A stretch of DNA of 11,220 bases from Chlamydia trachomatis (GTDB lineage: Bacteria > Chlamydiota > Chlamydiia > Chlamydiales > 2-12-FULL-49-11), in the NCBI GenBank assembly GCA_945877885.1, contig CAMCSI010000029.1, positions 1 through 11,220 on the forward strand. Reading direction: 5' to 3'. Positions 1 to 7,017 of the stretch are shown one piece after another (position 1 is the stretch's first letter; every line of letters starts with the position of its first letter). The notes beneath the pieces are model-generated. The model saw only the letters and a list, made by a program, of their open reading frames with translations, was not told the origin of the DNA and did not search any database. A program made the translations under genes and the position numbers.

Positions 1-2888
1 GAGGCAAGTTCCTCTTTATTGGTTTCGGTATAACTAAATGATTTGCTATCAAAATTTGTTCCATTGACAAGGACGGCAAGTCGCTTTGTATTTTCTCGGG
101 AGATAAAAGCTCTTGCATCGCTTATAAATGTTTCATAGGTTAAATGCTCTAAAGCAGAGATCATTTTTTGTCCACGATCAAATTCAGCATCATAGGTGTA
201 TGCAAGCTCAAAGCGTTGAATAGCATAGGTTTCAAGATCCTCTGTTGGGAGGGCAATATTTTTGATAATAGAGCTCTTTATTTTTTCGAAACGATCCCTA
301 CTGATATTATCTTCCATAGATTTGCTATAATTTTCTAAAAAGAGTTCATAACGAGCAAGCAATTCTTCAGGATAGTGAGTGGTTGATTGAACAATGAAGT
401 ATTGCAGCATCTTACCATTTAATTCCTTACCCATAGAGCCAGTAATATAACCTGTTTGCTGCTTTGATCGCAGTTCTGAGAAAAATGCTTCTTTTATGAT
501 GGTAGAAAATATTTTTGAGGAGGCATACTTATCATAGGAAAAATCGCCTTCATCAATAAGAAGCACTGCAGAGTTTCCCGAGGTAGATGACTCTAGGATC
601 ACTTTTTTTGGCATTGAAGTTTGAGAGTAAAAAGGTCTATAGGAAGAGGCGTAATGACTTTGTGTGTTGTATGGTTTGGACGATAGTGTGCTCTTGATTT
701 CAGAAAAATGAAGCAAAGCGCCCTCTTTATCAATATTACCGCTTATAAACACCTTTAAAAAGTTTTCTTCAAAAATACTTTTTTGAAACTGCTGAAAATC
801 TTCCAATGTGATTGATTCTAAAGTTTTTAATCGTGTTTGTTGATCTAAGGTAGTATTTGTTACAATGCTTGACATTAGATTCATCGCTTGTAAATAGGGC
901 ATATCATAGGCAGCACTTTTACATTCTGATAACATCTGCTCTTTAATTAGAGAAAAATCAGTGGCCGCCGGATAAGCGGACTTTAAACTAGAGAGAAAAG
1001 ACATCATATAGCTGCCAATTTTATCATCATAACCACTTACGGTTAGATTCAACCCTAGTTCTGCTGCATAAATTTTTGTAGTAATATCTGCAAATAAACC
1101 TTCAGAAATAAGCGATGCCATTTGATTAGAAAGGTAGGCAGCAAATAAATCATTTAGGCAGATAGATTTAGGTGAATCATTAATTTCAGGGGACTTAATT
1201 CTTATGAAAATTTGAGATTTTGGCACTAAGTAATGGGTATCTTGCCAATAGTAACAAGTGGCAGACTCCTCATTTGCAATGAGTACTGGATCTAACAGTA
1301 ACTCTGTTTGATTATAGCACAAAAGATCTTGATGCTTAGAGATATACGGATTTGGATTTGGTAGGCCAATATCTTTATGTAAAGGAGCATTTGCAAAGCC
1401 ATTTAGTAAATCTTCACCCATTTTACTTGTTGAAAATTTAGCTCCCATCCATTTTTCAGCCTTTGTGGCATTTCTATGGGATGCATCAGGGGAGGCAGTA
1501 AGCGAGTACATAGCATTGTAAGGGGTTAAAAATACAAGGAGTTCTCTAGATGTTTTTAAATCAAAATCTGTAATCATCACTGATTTGTAAGGAAAAGTAG
1601 CAAGAGGCTCATCGATCATTGAATCGGCATATCTTTTAGTGATTTCAAAAGGATCTTTTCTTGATTGCCATTTATAGGAGGTAGTTAAGACAGACTCTAA
1701 ATCATGATAGATGTGTGAAGGAATGTTACTTTGCTTTAACTTATTCAACCCTTGAAAAAATGTGTAAAGAATATGATCTGTTTTTTGTACCCCTTCGGCT
1801 GTTAACTCCATATTGATTGATAGAAGAAGGTGATTTTTACTCAGGTGCCAGGTATCTGAGCTTAAATCTTCAATTAAACCCTCTTTTTTCAGCTGATAAT
1901 ATAATCCGCCCTTCATACGGTGCGAAAGAGCATAGGCAATTAATGAATAGGTTTTCTTGTCTAAGTCACTTGCATAACCTGCAGGAATTTCCCAGCTGAT
2001 GGTTAAGGTCTTTAGATCTTTTACAGGTTCAATATAGGTCATATGACCTTCTTGATTAGGGGAGGAGATTTTCTTATAAGGGATAGGGGCGGTGGTCTCT
2101 TTTGAATGCTCTACTTCGCTAAAGCATTTTTCCACAAGAGCGGTTAAGGTGTCTAAGTCTTTATTAGAATAAACAACAAGATGCATGCCATTTGATTTGT
2201 AATGCTGCTTGTACCATTTTTCAAGATTATCCCTGCCGATGATTTTCAATGTTTCTTGATTTCCGCAGCCATCTTGGGCGTTTGGATGAGAGGGATTTCC
2301 CTCCGTTTTAAAAATATACCAGGCTCTCCATCCATCATTTTCTCTGTTTTTATTGTACTCTTGATTTACTGCTAAAAGCTCTCGATCAATACAGTTTTCT
2401 GAAAGGAGTGGATCGATAAAAAATCTTGAAAATACATCTAAAGAAAGGTCTAAATGATCGTTATCAATGGAATACATATAAACAGTACGATCGGTTTTTG
2501 TATAAGCATTATTGGAGCCACCATGGTCATGAATAAGCTGAGTAAAATAATTTTCATCAGGGTACTTTTTTGACCCCATAAATAGCATATGTTCACAAAA
2601 ATGAGCCATTCCAGGATAAGCTTCTGGGTCATTCCATTGCCCTACATTTACAGCCATTGCAGCAGATGATTGTCTTGCGTCCGCATCTGAGATTAAAAAA
2701 ACTTCAATATCGTTAGAAAGAATGAGTTTTCTTGTTTCAATGCTTTTCATTGAAGGGGTTAATATTTTTAAAGGGTTTTTATCAGGAACTGTTTGAGAGA
2801 TGCTCTTGCTAGGGAGTGATCCATAAATATTTCCTGTAAAAAGCGTAAATGGTAATAAAATTACGTAGATTGCTTTTTTTATGTTCAT
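1..2888 (-). CDS. ptr: Insulinase-family (M16A, pitrilysin-like) zinc protease, 3' end beyond window
   Basis: The frame stays open from an ATG at 2888 to the left edge, giving 962 full codons. That is about the full length of pitrilysin-type proteases, so only a few residues should be missing. Residues 1 to about 23 look like a signal peptide (MNIKK, then a hydrophobic stretch ending near IYG), which predicts export to the periplasm. The inverted zinc motif is HFCEH (H96, E99, H100). A third ligand, E177 in NQEYNKN, lies exactly 76 residues after H100, the classic HxxEH-X76-E spacing. GGSNNAYT (123-130) is the conserved substrate-strand segment. In the C-terminal half, LRSKQQTGY places R807 and Y814 at the equivalents of the insulin-degrading-enzyme substrate contacts. 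Both M16 halves are therefore present in one chain, typical of peptide-degrading M16A enzymes. The start lies 16 bases after the plsB stop and is preceded by AAAAGGGG, so it is probably the last gene of the yceD-rpmF-rng-plsB cluster. An in-frame GTG directly before the ATG is an alternative start. The substrate is unknown. Confidence 0.95.
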   Translation of the reverse strand, partial: MNIKKAIYVILLPFTLFTGNIYGSLPSKSISQTVPDKNPLKILTPSMKSIETRKLILSNDIEVFLISDADARQSSAAMAVNVGQWNDPEAYPGMAHFCEHMLFMGSKKYPDENYFTQLIHDHGGSNNAYTKTDRTVYMYSIDNDHLDLSLDVFSRFFIDPLLSENCIDRELLAVNQEYNKNRENDGWRAWYIFKTEGNPSHPNAQDGCGNQETLKIIGRDNLEKWYKQHYKSNGMHLVVYSNKDLDTLTALVEKCFSEVEHSKETTAPIPYKKISSPNQEGHMTYIEPVKDLKTLTISWEIPAGYASDLDKKTYSLIAYALSHRMKGGLYYQLKKEGLIEDLSSDTWHLSKNHLLLSINMELTAEGVQKTDHILYTFFQGLNKLKQSNIPSHIYHDLESVLTTSYKWQSRKDPFEITKRYADSMIDEPLATFPYKSVMITDFDLKTSRELLVFLTPYNAMYSLTASPDASHRNATKAEKWMGAKFSTSKMGEDLLNGFANAPLHKDIGLPNPNPYISKHQDLLCYNQTELLLDPVLIANEESATCYYWQDTHYLVPKSQIFIRIKSPEINDSPKSICLNDLFAAYLSNQMASLISEGLFADITTKIYAAELGLNLTVSGYDDKIGSYMMSFLSSLKSAYPAATDFSLIKEQMLSECKSAAYDMPYLQAMNLMSSIVTNTTLDQQTRLKTLESITLEDFQQFQKSIFEENFLKVFISGNIDKEGALLHFSEIKSTLSSKPYNTQSHYASSYRPFYSQTSMPKKVILESSTSGNSAVLLIDEGDFSYDKYASSKIFSTIIKEAFFSELRSKQQTGYITGSMGKELNGKMLQYFIVQSTTHYPEELLARYELFLENYSKSMEDNISRDRFEKIKSSIIKNIALPTEDLETYAIQRFELAYTYDAEFDRGQKMISALEHLTYETFISDARAFISRENTKRLAVLVNGTNFDSKSFSYTETNKEELA

Positions 2889-2904
2889 CACGGGCCCCTT
2901 TTAA

Positions 2905-3912
2905 TTAGGTTGTAATAGTGTTATAAAGAGCAACCACTTCGCTGTAAATAGCTGAGGCCTGCTTTACTCTGAATAACTCTTTATCTTTTTTTTCTTCTGG
3001 GGAAGGAGGGTTCATATGAATCTCTTTACCAAAAGCTATATGAATTGGAGAATGACACAATTTTCTTTCTTCGCCAATTTCTTTTTTTACTTTTTCAGGG
3101 GGGGGAAGTACCCTGTAGGTATGCATGGCAAGTGGAAAAAAATGGGTCTTTCTTTCAGCTTTTTCGCCAACAATTCTCATAAGTTCTATACTATCAGGGT
3201 TAAAATGAGCAGGAAATAGTATTCCCTCATCATTTTTTCGATCTCTTCCACCAGATGGGGCTATATAGATAAGCTTTCCTCCCTCACTGAGTAAATGTCT
3301 AAGCTGTATCATGGCAGATGAATTATGCTGCTGCATTTCCTTCATTTTTTCAGGATGGTGATCAAAGTATCTTTTTGAATAGACACAGATGATATTTTGA
3401 CCTCTAGTCATTGGGGTAACCACAGGGTCGCTTGTGACTCTTGCTCCTGCAATGGCTGTCATTTTTCTAATCAGTCCAGGATACTCATCATCTAGTAAAA
3501 CACCAAGTAGTGTGGGATCTGCCTCTGTTTGATGATTGGCAAGAAGAATGACATTTTCCCCTTTTTCTAAAATCTCAAGAATTTCTCCAATGTGATCTTT
3601 ACCTAAAATATTACACTCATTTTTATCTATAAAAGGGCTGAAAAAATCTATTGAAAAAGAGTAAAAGTCGATAGGGGAGGTTTCTTGTTGATGATAAATA
3701 CCAAACGGATAAGGATTTGCAAGCTCCTGTTTTATCAATGAAAGATATTTATGCAATAGTTTCTTTATTCCATCTACTGGTAGATTTTTTTCAAAGGTAA
3801 CATCAGCAAAACCATCAAAAAGAGCCACAAGATGAAAGTATACCTGCTCAGTAACATTTTCCTTCTCATATTCTAAGATTCTACGTATTTCAGACTTCAA
3901 GCAATTTTCCAT
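2905..3912 (-). CDS. plsB: Glycerol-3-phosphate acyltransferase, plastid/chlamydial soluble type
   Basis: The product transfers an acyl chain, expected from acyl-ACP, to the sn-1 position of glycerol 3-phosphate, the first step of phospholipid synthesis. From the ATG at 3912 it has 335 residues. NHQTEADP holds the HX4D catalytic pair (H127, D132 in this numbering), and IAPSGGRDR (about 217-225) is the later conserved acyltransferase block. Both read like plant plastid ATS1-type GPATs and unlike the much longer membrane-bound E. coli PlsB. No membrane segment is evident. The frame is open upstream to a TTG at 3993, with ATGs at 3981 and 3957, but those codons lie inside the rng 3' end. I chose 3912 because it leaves a 23-base overlap with rng and because family-like sequence (SEIRRILEYE) begins just after it. 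No start has a strong ribosome binding site, so translational coupling to rng is likely. A run of eight G on the plus strand at 3098-3105 encodes part of the Pro-Pro-Pro stretch. Confidence 0.93.
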   Translation of the reverse strand: MENCLKSEIRRILEYEKENVTEQVYFHLVALFDGFADVTFEKNLPVDGIKKLLHKYLSLIKQELANPYPFGIYHQQETSPIDFYSFSIDFFSPFIDKNECNILGKDHIGEILEILEKGENVILLANHQTEADPTLLGVLLDDEYPGLIRKMTAIAGARVTSDPVVTPMTRGQNIICVYSKRYFDHHPEKMKEMQQHNSSAMIQLRHLLSEGGKLIYIAPSGGRDRKNDEGILFPAHFNPDSIELMRIVGEKAERKTHFFPLAMHTYRVLPPPEKVKKEIGEERKLCHSPIHIAFGKEIHMNPPSPEEKKDKELFRVKQASAIYSEVVALYNTITT

Positions 3913-5425
3913 TTGTTGAGTTATAGATTTCAAATTCACTGATATGAAGCGTATCATCAACTTTAAAAGTGAGTTTGGCATTATTTTCTTCAAAAGTGGA
4001 AATCAAATAAGCTTTATCGTCTTTATTTAAAAACTCATCAAATGAAGGATGAACAGAAATCTCGAGAGCATAATTTTCCCCTACATGAACAAGTTCTGAA
4101 ATAGCTCTTTCAAGATCAATAGAGGCACTTTCAAAGTTTTTCACCAACCCTTTACCATAGCAGTAAGGGCATTCTGTATACATAGTCTGTGTTAAGGATT
4201 CTCTACTTCGTTGCCTTGTCATTTCCACTAAGCCGAATTCACTCATTCCTAAAATGGTGATCTTTGCAGAATCTTCCTTTAAAGCCGCCTTTAAACGATC
4301 AAGAACACGTTTGCCATTTTTCCTAAATCTCATGTCAATGAAATCGCAAATAACAAGACCTCCAATATTTCTGATCGATAGTTGCCTTGCAATTTCATCA
4401 GCCGCTTCCATATTTACATGAACGATTGCTTCCTCTACATCTTTTCCGCCATCACTTTTGCTTTGACCGCGGCCTGAGTTTACGTCAACAGTATACATGG
4501 CCTCTGTTCTTTCAAAAAATAGATATCCGCCACTTGGTAACCAAATTTTTCTATTTGCAGCCTTTTCAATTTCTTTTTCTACACCAAAACGTTTAAAAAT
4601 AGGAAATTTATCTCTGTAATACTCCACTTTTAGCTTACTTTCTGGACCACGATATTTTTGCTCCATAGCACAAAGCATGTTGTAAGTGGCCATGTCATCG
4701 ACAAGAACCCTAGTTACATCTTTATCAAGAGCCTTGATTAAAGTGCGCTTGACCACATCTGATTCTTGGTACAAAAGAGCTACGCCTTTAGATTTTTCAA
4801 ACTCTTGTCTAGTTTTTTCCCAATTTTCAATGAGTTCATGAGCTTCATCGATGAGCTGATCGGTGGTTGCATTTACACAAGAGGTTCGGCAAATAAGCCC
4901 CATATCTGAGGGCATCTCAAAGGCTTGAATTAAATTCTTTAAGCGAGTGCGAGACTTATTATCTGTAATTTTCTTTGAAACACCTCTGTGAGGACTGTTT
5001 GGGATTAATACCAAAAACCTTCCTGCGATGGAAACGTTAGAGGTAAGACGTGCTCCCTTTGTGCCAATTGGCTCTTTAACCACTTGAACAAGTACAGTCT
5101 GACCAGTTTTTAAAATTTTTGAAATGTCAGTTTCTTCAGGATCTGTGGTTTTGCCTGAGTGCTCAAAGTCCATGTCAAACATTTCTTGAAACTTTTGTGT
5201 ATTTTCCATCACGTCAGTGATGTGCACAAAGCCATTTTCACCTTCGCCAATATCAATGAACGCAGATTGAATGTTTTTTAGGATGTTTTTCACCACACCA
5301 CGGTAAATATTTCCCGTAATTTGGCGACTTTTTTTCCTTTCGACGATAAGATCTGTAAGCTTTTTGTTTTTTAACTTGGCTACACGAAGCTCTTTAGATT
5401 CGACGTTTATAAGGATTTCTTTCAT
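3890..5425 (-). CDS. rng: Ribonuclease G/E family endoribonuclease
   Basis: This 511-residue protein matches RNase G (CafA, about 490 residues in E. coli) and lacks the long C-terminal degradosome scaffold of RNase E. The family cuts single-stranded RNA with a preference for 5'-monophosphate ends and, in E. coli, matures the 16S rRNA 5' end. An S1-type RNA-binding region spans about 38-130 and ends in GTKGARLTSN. The DNase-I-like catalytic core carries TVDVNSGR with D314, and GGLVICDFIDM with D361, the two magnesium-binding aspartates by analogy with D303 and D346 of E. coli RNase E. CPYCYGKG (C419, C422) is the zinc-link motif that supports dimerisation. GLVEMTRQRSRESL precedes it, as in E. 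coli RNase G. The ATG at 5425 fits the family N-terminus, although its ribosome binding site is poor. The gene follows rpmF after 94 bases containing a possible promoter, and its TGA stop lies inside the plsB start region. It is cytoplasmic and probably shapes rRNA and mRNA turnover. Confidence 0.96.
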   Translation of the reverse strand: MKEILINVESKELRVAKLKNKKLTDLIVERKKSRQITGNIYRGVVKNILKNIQSAFIDIGEGENGFVHITDVMENTQKFQEMFDMDFEHSGKTTDPEETDISKILKTGQTVLVQVVKEPIGTKGARLTSNVSIAGRFLVLIPNSPHRGVSKKITDNKSRTRLKNLIQAFEMPSDMGLICRTSCVNATTDQLIDEAHELIENWEKTRQEFEKSKGVALLYQESDVVKRTLIKALDKDVTRVLVDDMATYNMLCAMEQKYRGPESKLKVEYYRDKFPIFKRFGVEKEIEKAANRKIWLPSGGYLFFERTEAMYTVDVNSGRGQSKSDGGKDVEEAIVHVNMEAADEIARQLSIRNIGGLVICDFIDMRFRKNGKRVLDRLKAALKEDSAKITILGMSEFGLVEMTRQRSRESLTQTMYTECPYCYGKGLVKNFESASIDLERAISELVHVGENYALEISVHPSFDEFLNKDDKAYLISTFEENNAKLTFKVDDTLHISEFEIYNSTNGKLLEV

Positions 5426-5460
5426 ATTAAATCCATAAGATTGGTAAATTTAGATTGTGC

Positions 5461-5489
5461 ATTATAAAGCATCCGGAATTTAATTTCCA
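5461..5489 (-). promoter_or_regulatory. Candidate internal promoter for rng-plsB-ptr
   Basis: In the 94-base gap between rpmF and rng the minus strand carries a perfect TATAAT (5466-5461). Seventeen bases upstream is TGGAAA (5489-5484), four of six matches to TTGACA. Transcription would start near 5454, giving a leader of about 29 bases before the rng ATG. This could drive rng, plsB and ptr separately from yceD-rpmF. No convincing hairpin terminator follows rpmF, so read-through is also expected. It is inferred from consensus only. Confidence 0.4.
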
Positions 5490-5519
5490 TAAGATGTTTT
5501 TTAAACGAGTAAATCTAAT

Positions 5520-5699
5520 TTATACTGCCATCTTCTTCATTGATACACCTTTGTAGAATCCACAGCTTTCGCATACATGGTGAGAGGCTACAAAGTTGCC
5601 ACAATTTGAACAAGTGTTATAAGTCTTAGGTGTTTTGAAATCGTGCGCACGACGTTTTTTTCTTCGTGAATTTGAGATCTTCTTTTTTGGGACTGCCAT
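5520..5699 (-). CDS. rpmF: 50S ribosomal protein L32 (bL32)
   Basis: This short 59-codon gene has an ATG at 5699 and a TAA at 5522-5520. The N-terminus MAVPKKKISNSRRKKRRAH is the hallmark basic L32 start (MAVPKxKxSxSRR). Two CxxC pairs follow (C30/C33 in CSNC and C43/C46 in CESC), making the zinc-ribbon form of the protein. It ends GVSMKKMAV. The length is normal for the family. A strong ribosome binding site, AAGGAG, lies six bases before the ATG and fixes the start. The gene begins 19 bases after the stop of the DUF177 gene, matching the widespread yceD-rpmF gene pair. In many bacteria plsX follows, but here rng does. The protein is a structural component of the large ribosomal subunit. Confidence 0.97.
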   Translation of the reverse strand: MAVPKKKISNSRRKKRRAHDFKTPKTYNTCSNCGNFVASHHVCESCGFYKGVSMKKMAV

Positions 5700-5712
5700 T
5701 GTCGCTCCTTAC

Positions 5713-5731
5713 AAATCCTTATGAGGGATTT
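5713..5731 (-). other. Small hairpin at the yceD stop / rpmF leader junction
   Basis: A six-base stem, AAATCC/GGATTT, with a seven-base loop spans the DUF177 stop codon and ends a few bases before the AAGGAG of rpmF. The predicted RNA hairpin is weak and may be chance in AT-rich DNA. Its position would allow it to influence rpmF initiation or coupling to the upstream gene. Confidence 0.2.
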
Positions 5732-6177
5732 TCTCTTTTGTTTAAATATTGTTTAAGCACCACTCTTTCTGGGCACAAGCCTTCACATTCACTATATTTA
5801 GGAAGGTTTAAAAAAATTGTCTCTCGAATATAAGGACCTAAAGAAAATACACCACTTTTCATATTTTCTAATGAAAAACAGACGTGGTTTTCTTCAATAT
5901 GTATCGTATGTTCGATGGGCTGGTTACAGATTTTGCAGTACGTTTTACCTTTTGTTTCTATAGAAATATTTAGAATTAAATGCTCGCTTGAAATGGTTGC
6001 AGCACCCGTTGCTACAATGTCACTTTCAAATAATGCTTCGTGATCCTCAGCTTCCATAAGCTTTGCGTCAGACTTTAAAGAAAAGTCTTTATACTCTCCC
6101 TGACGTAAACGATCTATATATAATTCTAATTCATCCATAATGGGAGACATATTACACCAAACCCCATTTTCAATCAA
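5719..6177 (-). CDS. yceD: DUF177 / YceD family protein, 23S rRNA accumulation factor-like
   Basis: The frame encodes 152 residues from a TTG at 6177, or 143 from an ATG at 6150. Two cysteine pairs, CKIC (C81, C84) and CEGLC (C131, C135 after LNLPKYSE), give the family's expected metal-binding layout, and the gene sits directly upstream of rpmF as in many bacteria. E. coli YceD and its plant homologue are known to be needed for normal 23S rRNA accumulation; a similar role here is inferred. The N-terminal part (about 15-60) is acidic and poorly conserved in the family. The start is uncertain. The TTG has an AGAGG only four bases upstream, while the ATG at 6150 has only GGGG farther away. I report the longer form. 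The protein should be cytoplasmic, with no signal peptide or membrane segment. It heads the five-gene minus-strand cluster and is divergent from the gene at 6292. Confidence 0.82.
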   Translation of the reverse strand: MIENGVWCNMSPIMDELELYIDRLRQGEYKDFSLKSDAKLMEAEDHEALFESDIVATGAATISSEHLILNISIETKGKTYCKICNQPIEHTIHIEENHVCFSLENMKSGVFSLGPYIRETIFLNLPKYSECEGLCPERVVLKQYLNKRENPS

Positions 6178-6191
6178 GAAACCTCTTTAGT

Positions 6192-6219
6192 TTGACAATA
6201 GATAGAGTTAAAATATAAA
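6192..6219 (+). promoter_or_regulatory. Candidate upstream promoter of the 6292 gene
   Basis: A perfect -35 box TTGACA (6192-6197) is followed after 16 bases by TATAAA (6214-6219). This is the best sigma-70/sigma-66-type promoter in the window by eye. Transcription would start near 6226, leaving a leader of about 65 bases before the ATG at 6292. The same AT box reads TATATT on the minus strand (6217-6212) and could be a -10 for the divergent yceD operon, although I see no good -35 box for it. Confidence 0.55.
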
Positions 6220-6238
6220 TTTTTAGTAAAGAAAATAG

Positions 6239-6267
6239 TTCACATATTCTTTACAATCTGCTATTAT
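6239..6267 (+). promoter_or_regulatory. Candidate downstream promoter of the 6292 gene
   Basis: TTCACA (6239-6244), a 17-base spacer and TATTAT (6262-6267) form a second promoter-like pair, five of six matches in each box. Transcription would start near 6274, just before the AGAGG ribosome binding site at 6281-6285. Together with the TTGACA promoter upstream it would make a tandem pair. In such AT-rich DNA one of the two may be chance. Confidence 0.45.
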
Positions 6268-6291
6268 TCAAATTTTACATAGAGGTTTAAA

Positions 6292-7017
6292 ATGAAAGTT
6301 GTGATAGGAAGCAATACTATAACCTATGAAGAGGTTGAAAAAGCTGCTTTGGAAGAAAAAAATGAATGTTTACATAATTTTATTGAACAAGAACACCTTA
6401 TTGAAAAATATAAGTTCATTCAAGATTTATTGGTATTAACGAATCAGGTAAATAATGAAATTTTTTCATCAAAGAAAAATCAAAGGCAAAAGTTTGAAAG
6501 AGAGGCATTTCCTAGCACAAAAGGTGAGTGTTTGTTTGTTACAGAATCCAGGTTTTCTCGTCTTATCACCCCTTTTGGTTCATTTAAAGTGTTTAAAAAA
6601 CAATTTTTAGGAGATAAATGGCAAGTGGCTGTGATGCGGTTAATTAAATTAACAAATGCCAAATTTACTGATATTTGGATGAATCATGAGGTAAATTTAA
6701 ATCGCCTAGACTTCAAATCCATGGTTTTTGTTGAAAATAATGGGTTTGACGATGGAATAAGAGAGCTAAAATCTCATGAGTTTGAAAAGATGGAGGTTCC
6801 AAAAAGATGTTCTTTTTTCAAAAGTAGAGAGAGAAGAAATCTAGCTATATTAGATAGAGTAGATGAAATGATAGGTACGCAAAATTTTGTTACATGTAGT
6901 TATTTAGGAGTACAAGCTGTGTACAGGATAGGAAGTTCTTCAAGTTCTAGAAGAGAAAAGTTTTCTGAGGTTGCATGTGATAAAATTTGGGAGATCTTAT
7001 CTAGTAAAGGTCAATAG
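6292..7017 (+). CDS. Hypothetical protein, 241 residues, no recognised family
   Basis: I do not recognise this protein. The ATG at 6292 has a good ribosome binding site (AGAGG, six bases upstream) and one or two promoter-like sequences, so it is probably expressed. There is no signal peptide and no membrane segment, so the product is likely soluble. Residues about 12-60 are rich in Glu, Lys and Leu and probably helical. Residues 80-125 (SRFSRLITPFGSFKVF and the following WQVAVMRLIKL) look like a folded mixed core. A basic patch FKSRERRN lies near 177-184, and a serine-rich tract SSSSSRRE precedes the C-terminus. No catalytic motif is visible. It is the only plus-strand gene between two minus-strand operons, and its TAG stop lies 21 bases inside the 3' end of lpxB. 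Its lone position and lack of family resemblance suggest a lineage-specific gene. In an intracellular chlamydia a secreted effector is one option, but nothing in the sequence proves it. Confidence 0.75.
   Translation: MKVVIGSNTITYEEVEKAALEEKNECLHNFIEQEHLIEKYKFIQDLLVLTNQVNNEIFSSKKNQRQKFEREAFPSTKGECLFVTESRFSRLITPFGSFKVFKKQFLGDKWQVAVMRLIKLTNAKFTDIWMNHEVNLNRLDFKSMVFVENNGFDDGIRELKSHEFEKMEVPKRCSFFKSRERRNLAILDRVDEMIGTQNFVTCSYLGVQAVYRIGSSSSSRREKFSEVACDKIWEILSSKGQ

Noticed and set aside
1817..1999. Plus-strand 60-codon open frame
   Set aside because: It lies entirely inside the well-supported minus-strand M16 protease, has no ribosome binding site and no recognisable product. The minus-strand frame at 2450-2632 is likewise an out-of-frame shadow of the same gene.
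3016..3219. Plus-strand open frame rich in Phe and Lys
   Set aside because: It is antisense to plsB, and its composition simply mirrors Lys/Glu-rich codons on the other strand.
3913..3993. Upstream extension of plsB to TTG 3993, ATG 3981 or ATG 3957
   Set aside because: These codons overlap the conserved reading frame of the rng 3' end, have no convincing ribosome binding site, and the extra residues do not look like the family N-terminus.
4387..4596. Plus-strand open frame opposite the rng catalytic core
   Set aside because: It is antisense to the most conserved part of RNase G, so the opposite strand is constrained by that gene. There is no start signal.
5426..5519. Rho-independent terminator between rpmF and rng
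   Set aside because: The best inverted element, GGAAATTAAATTCC, gives only a four-pair stem with a mismatch and no following T-run on the coding strand.
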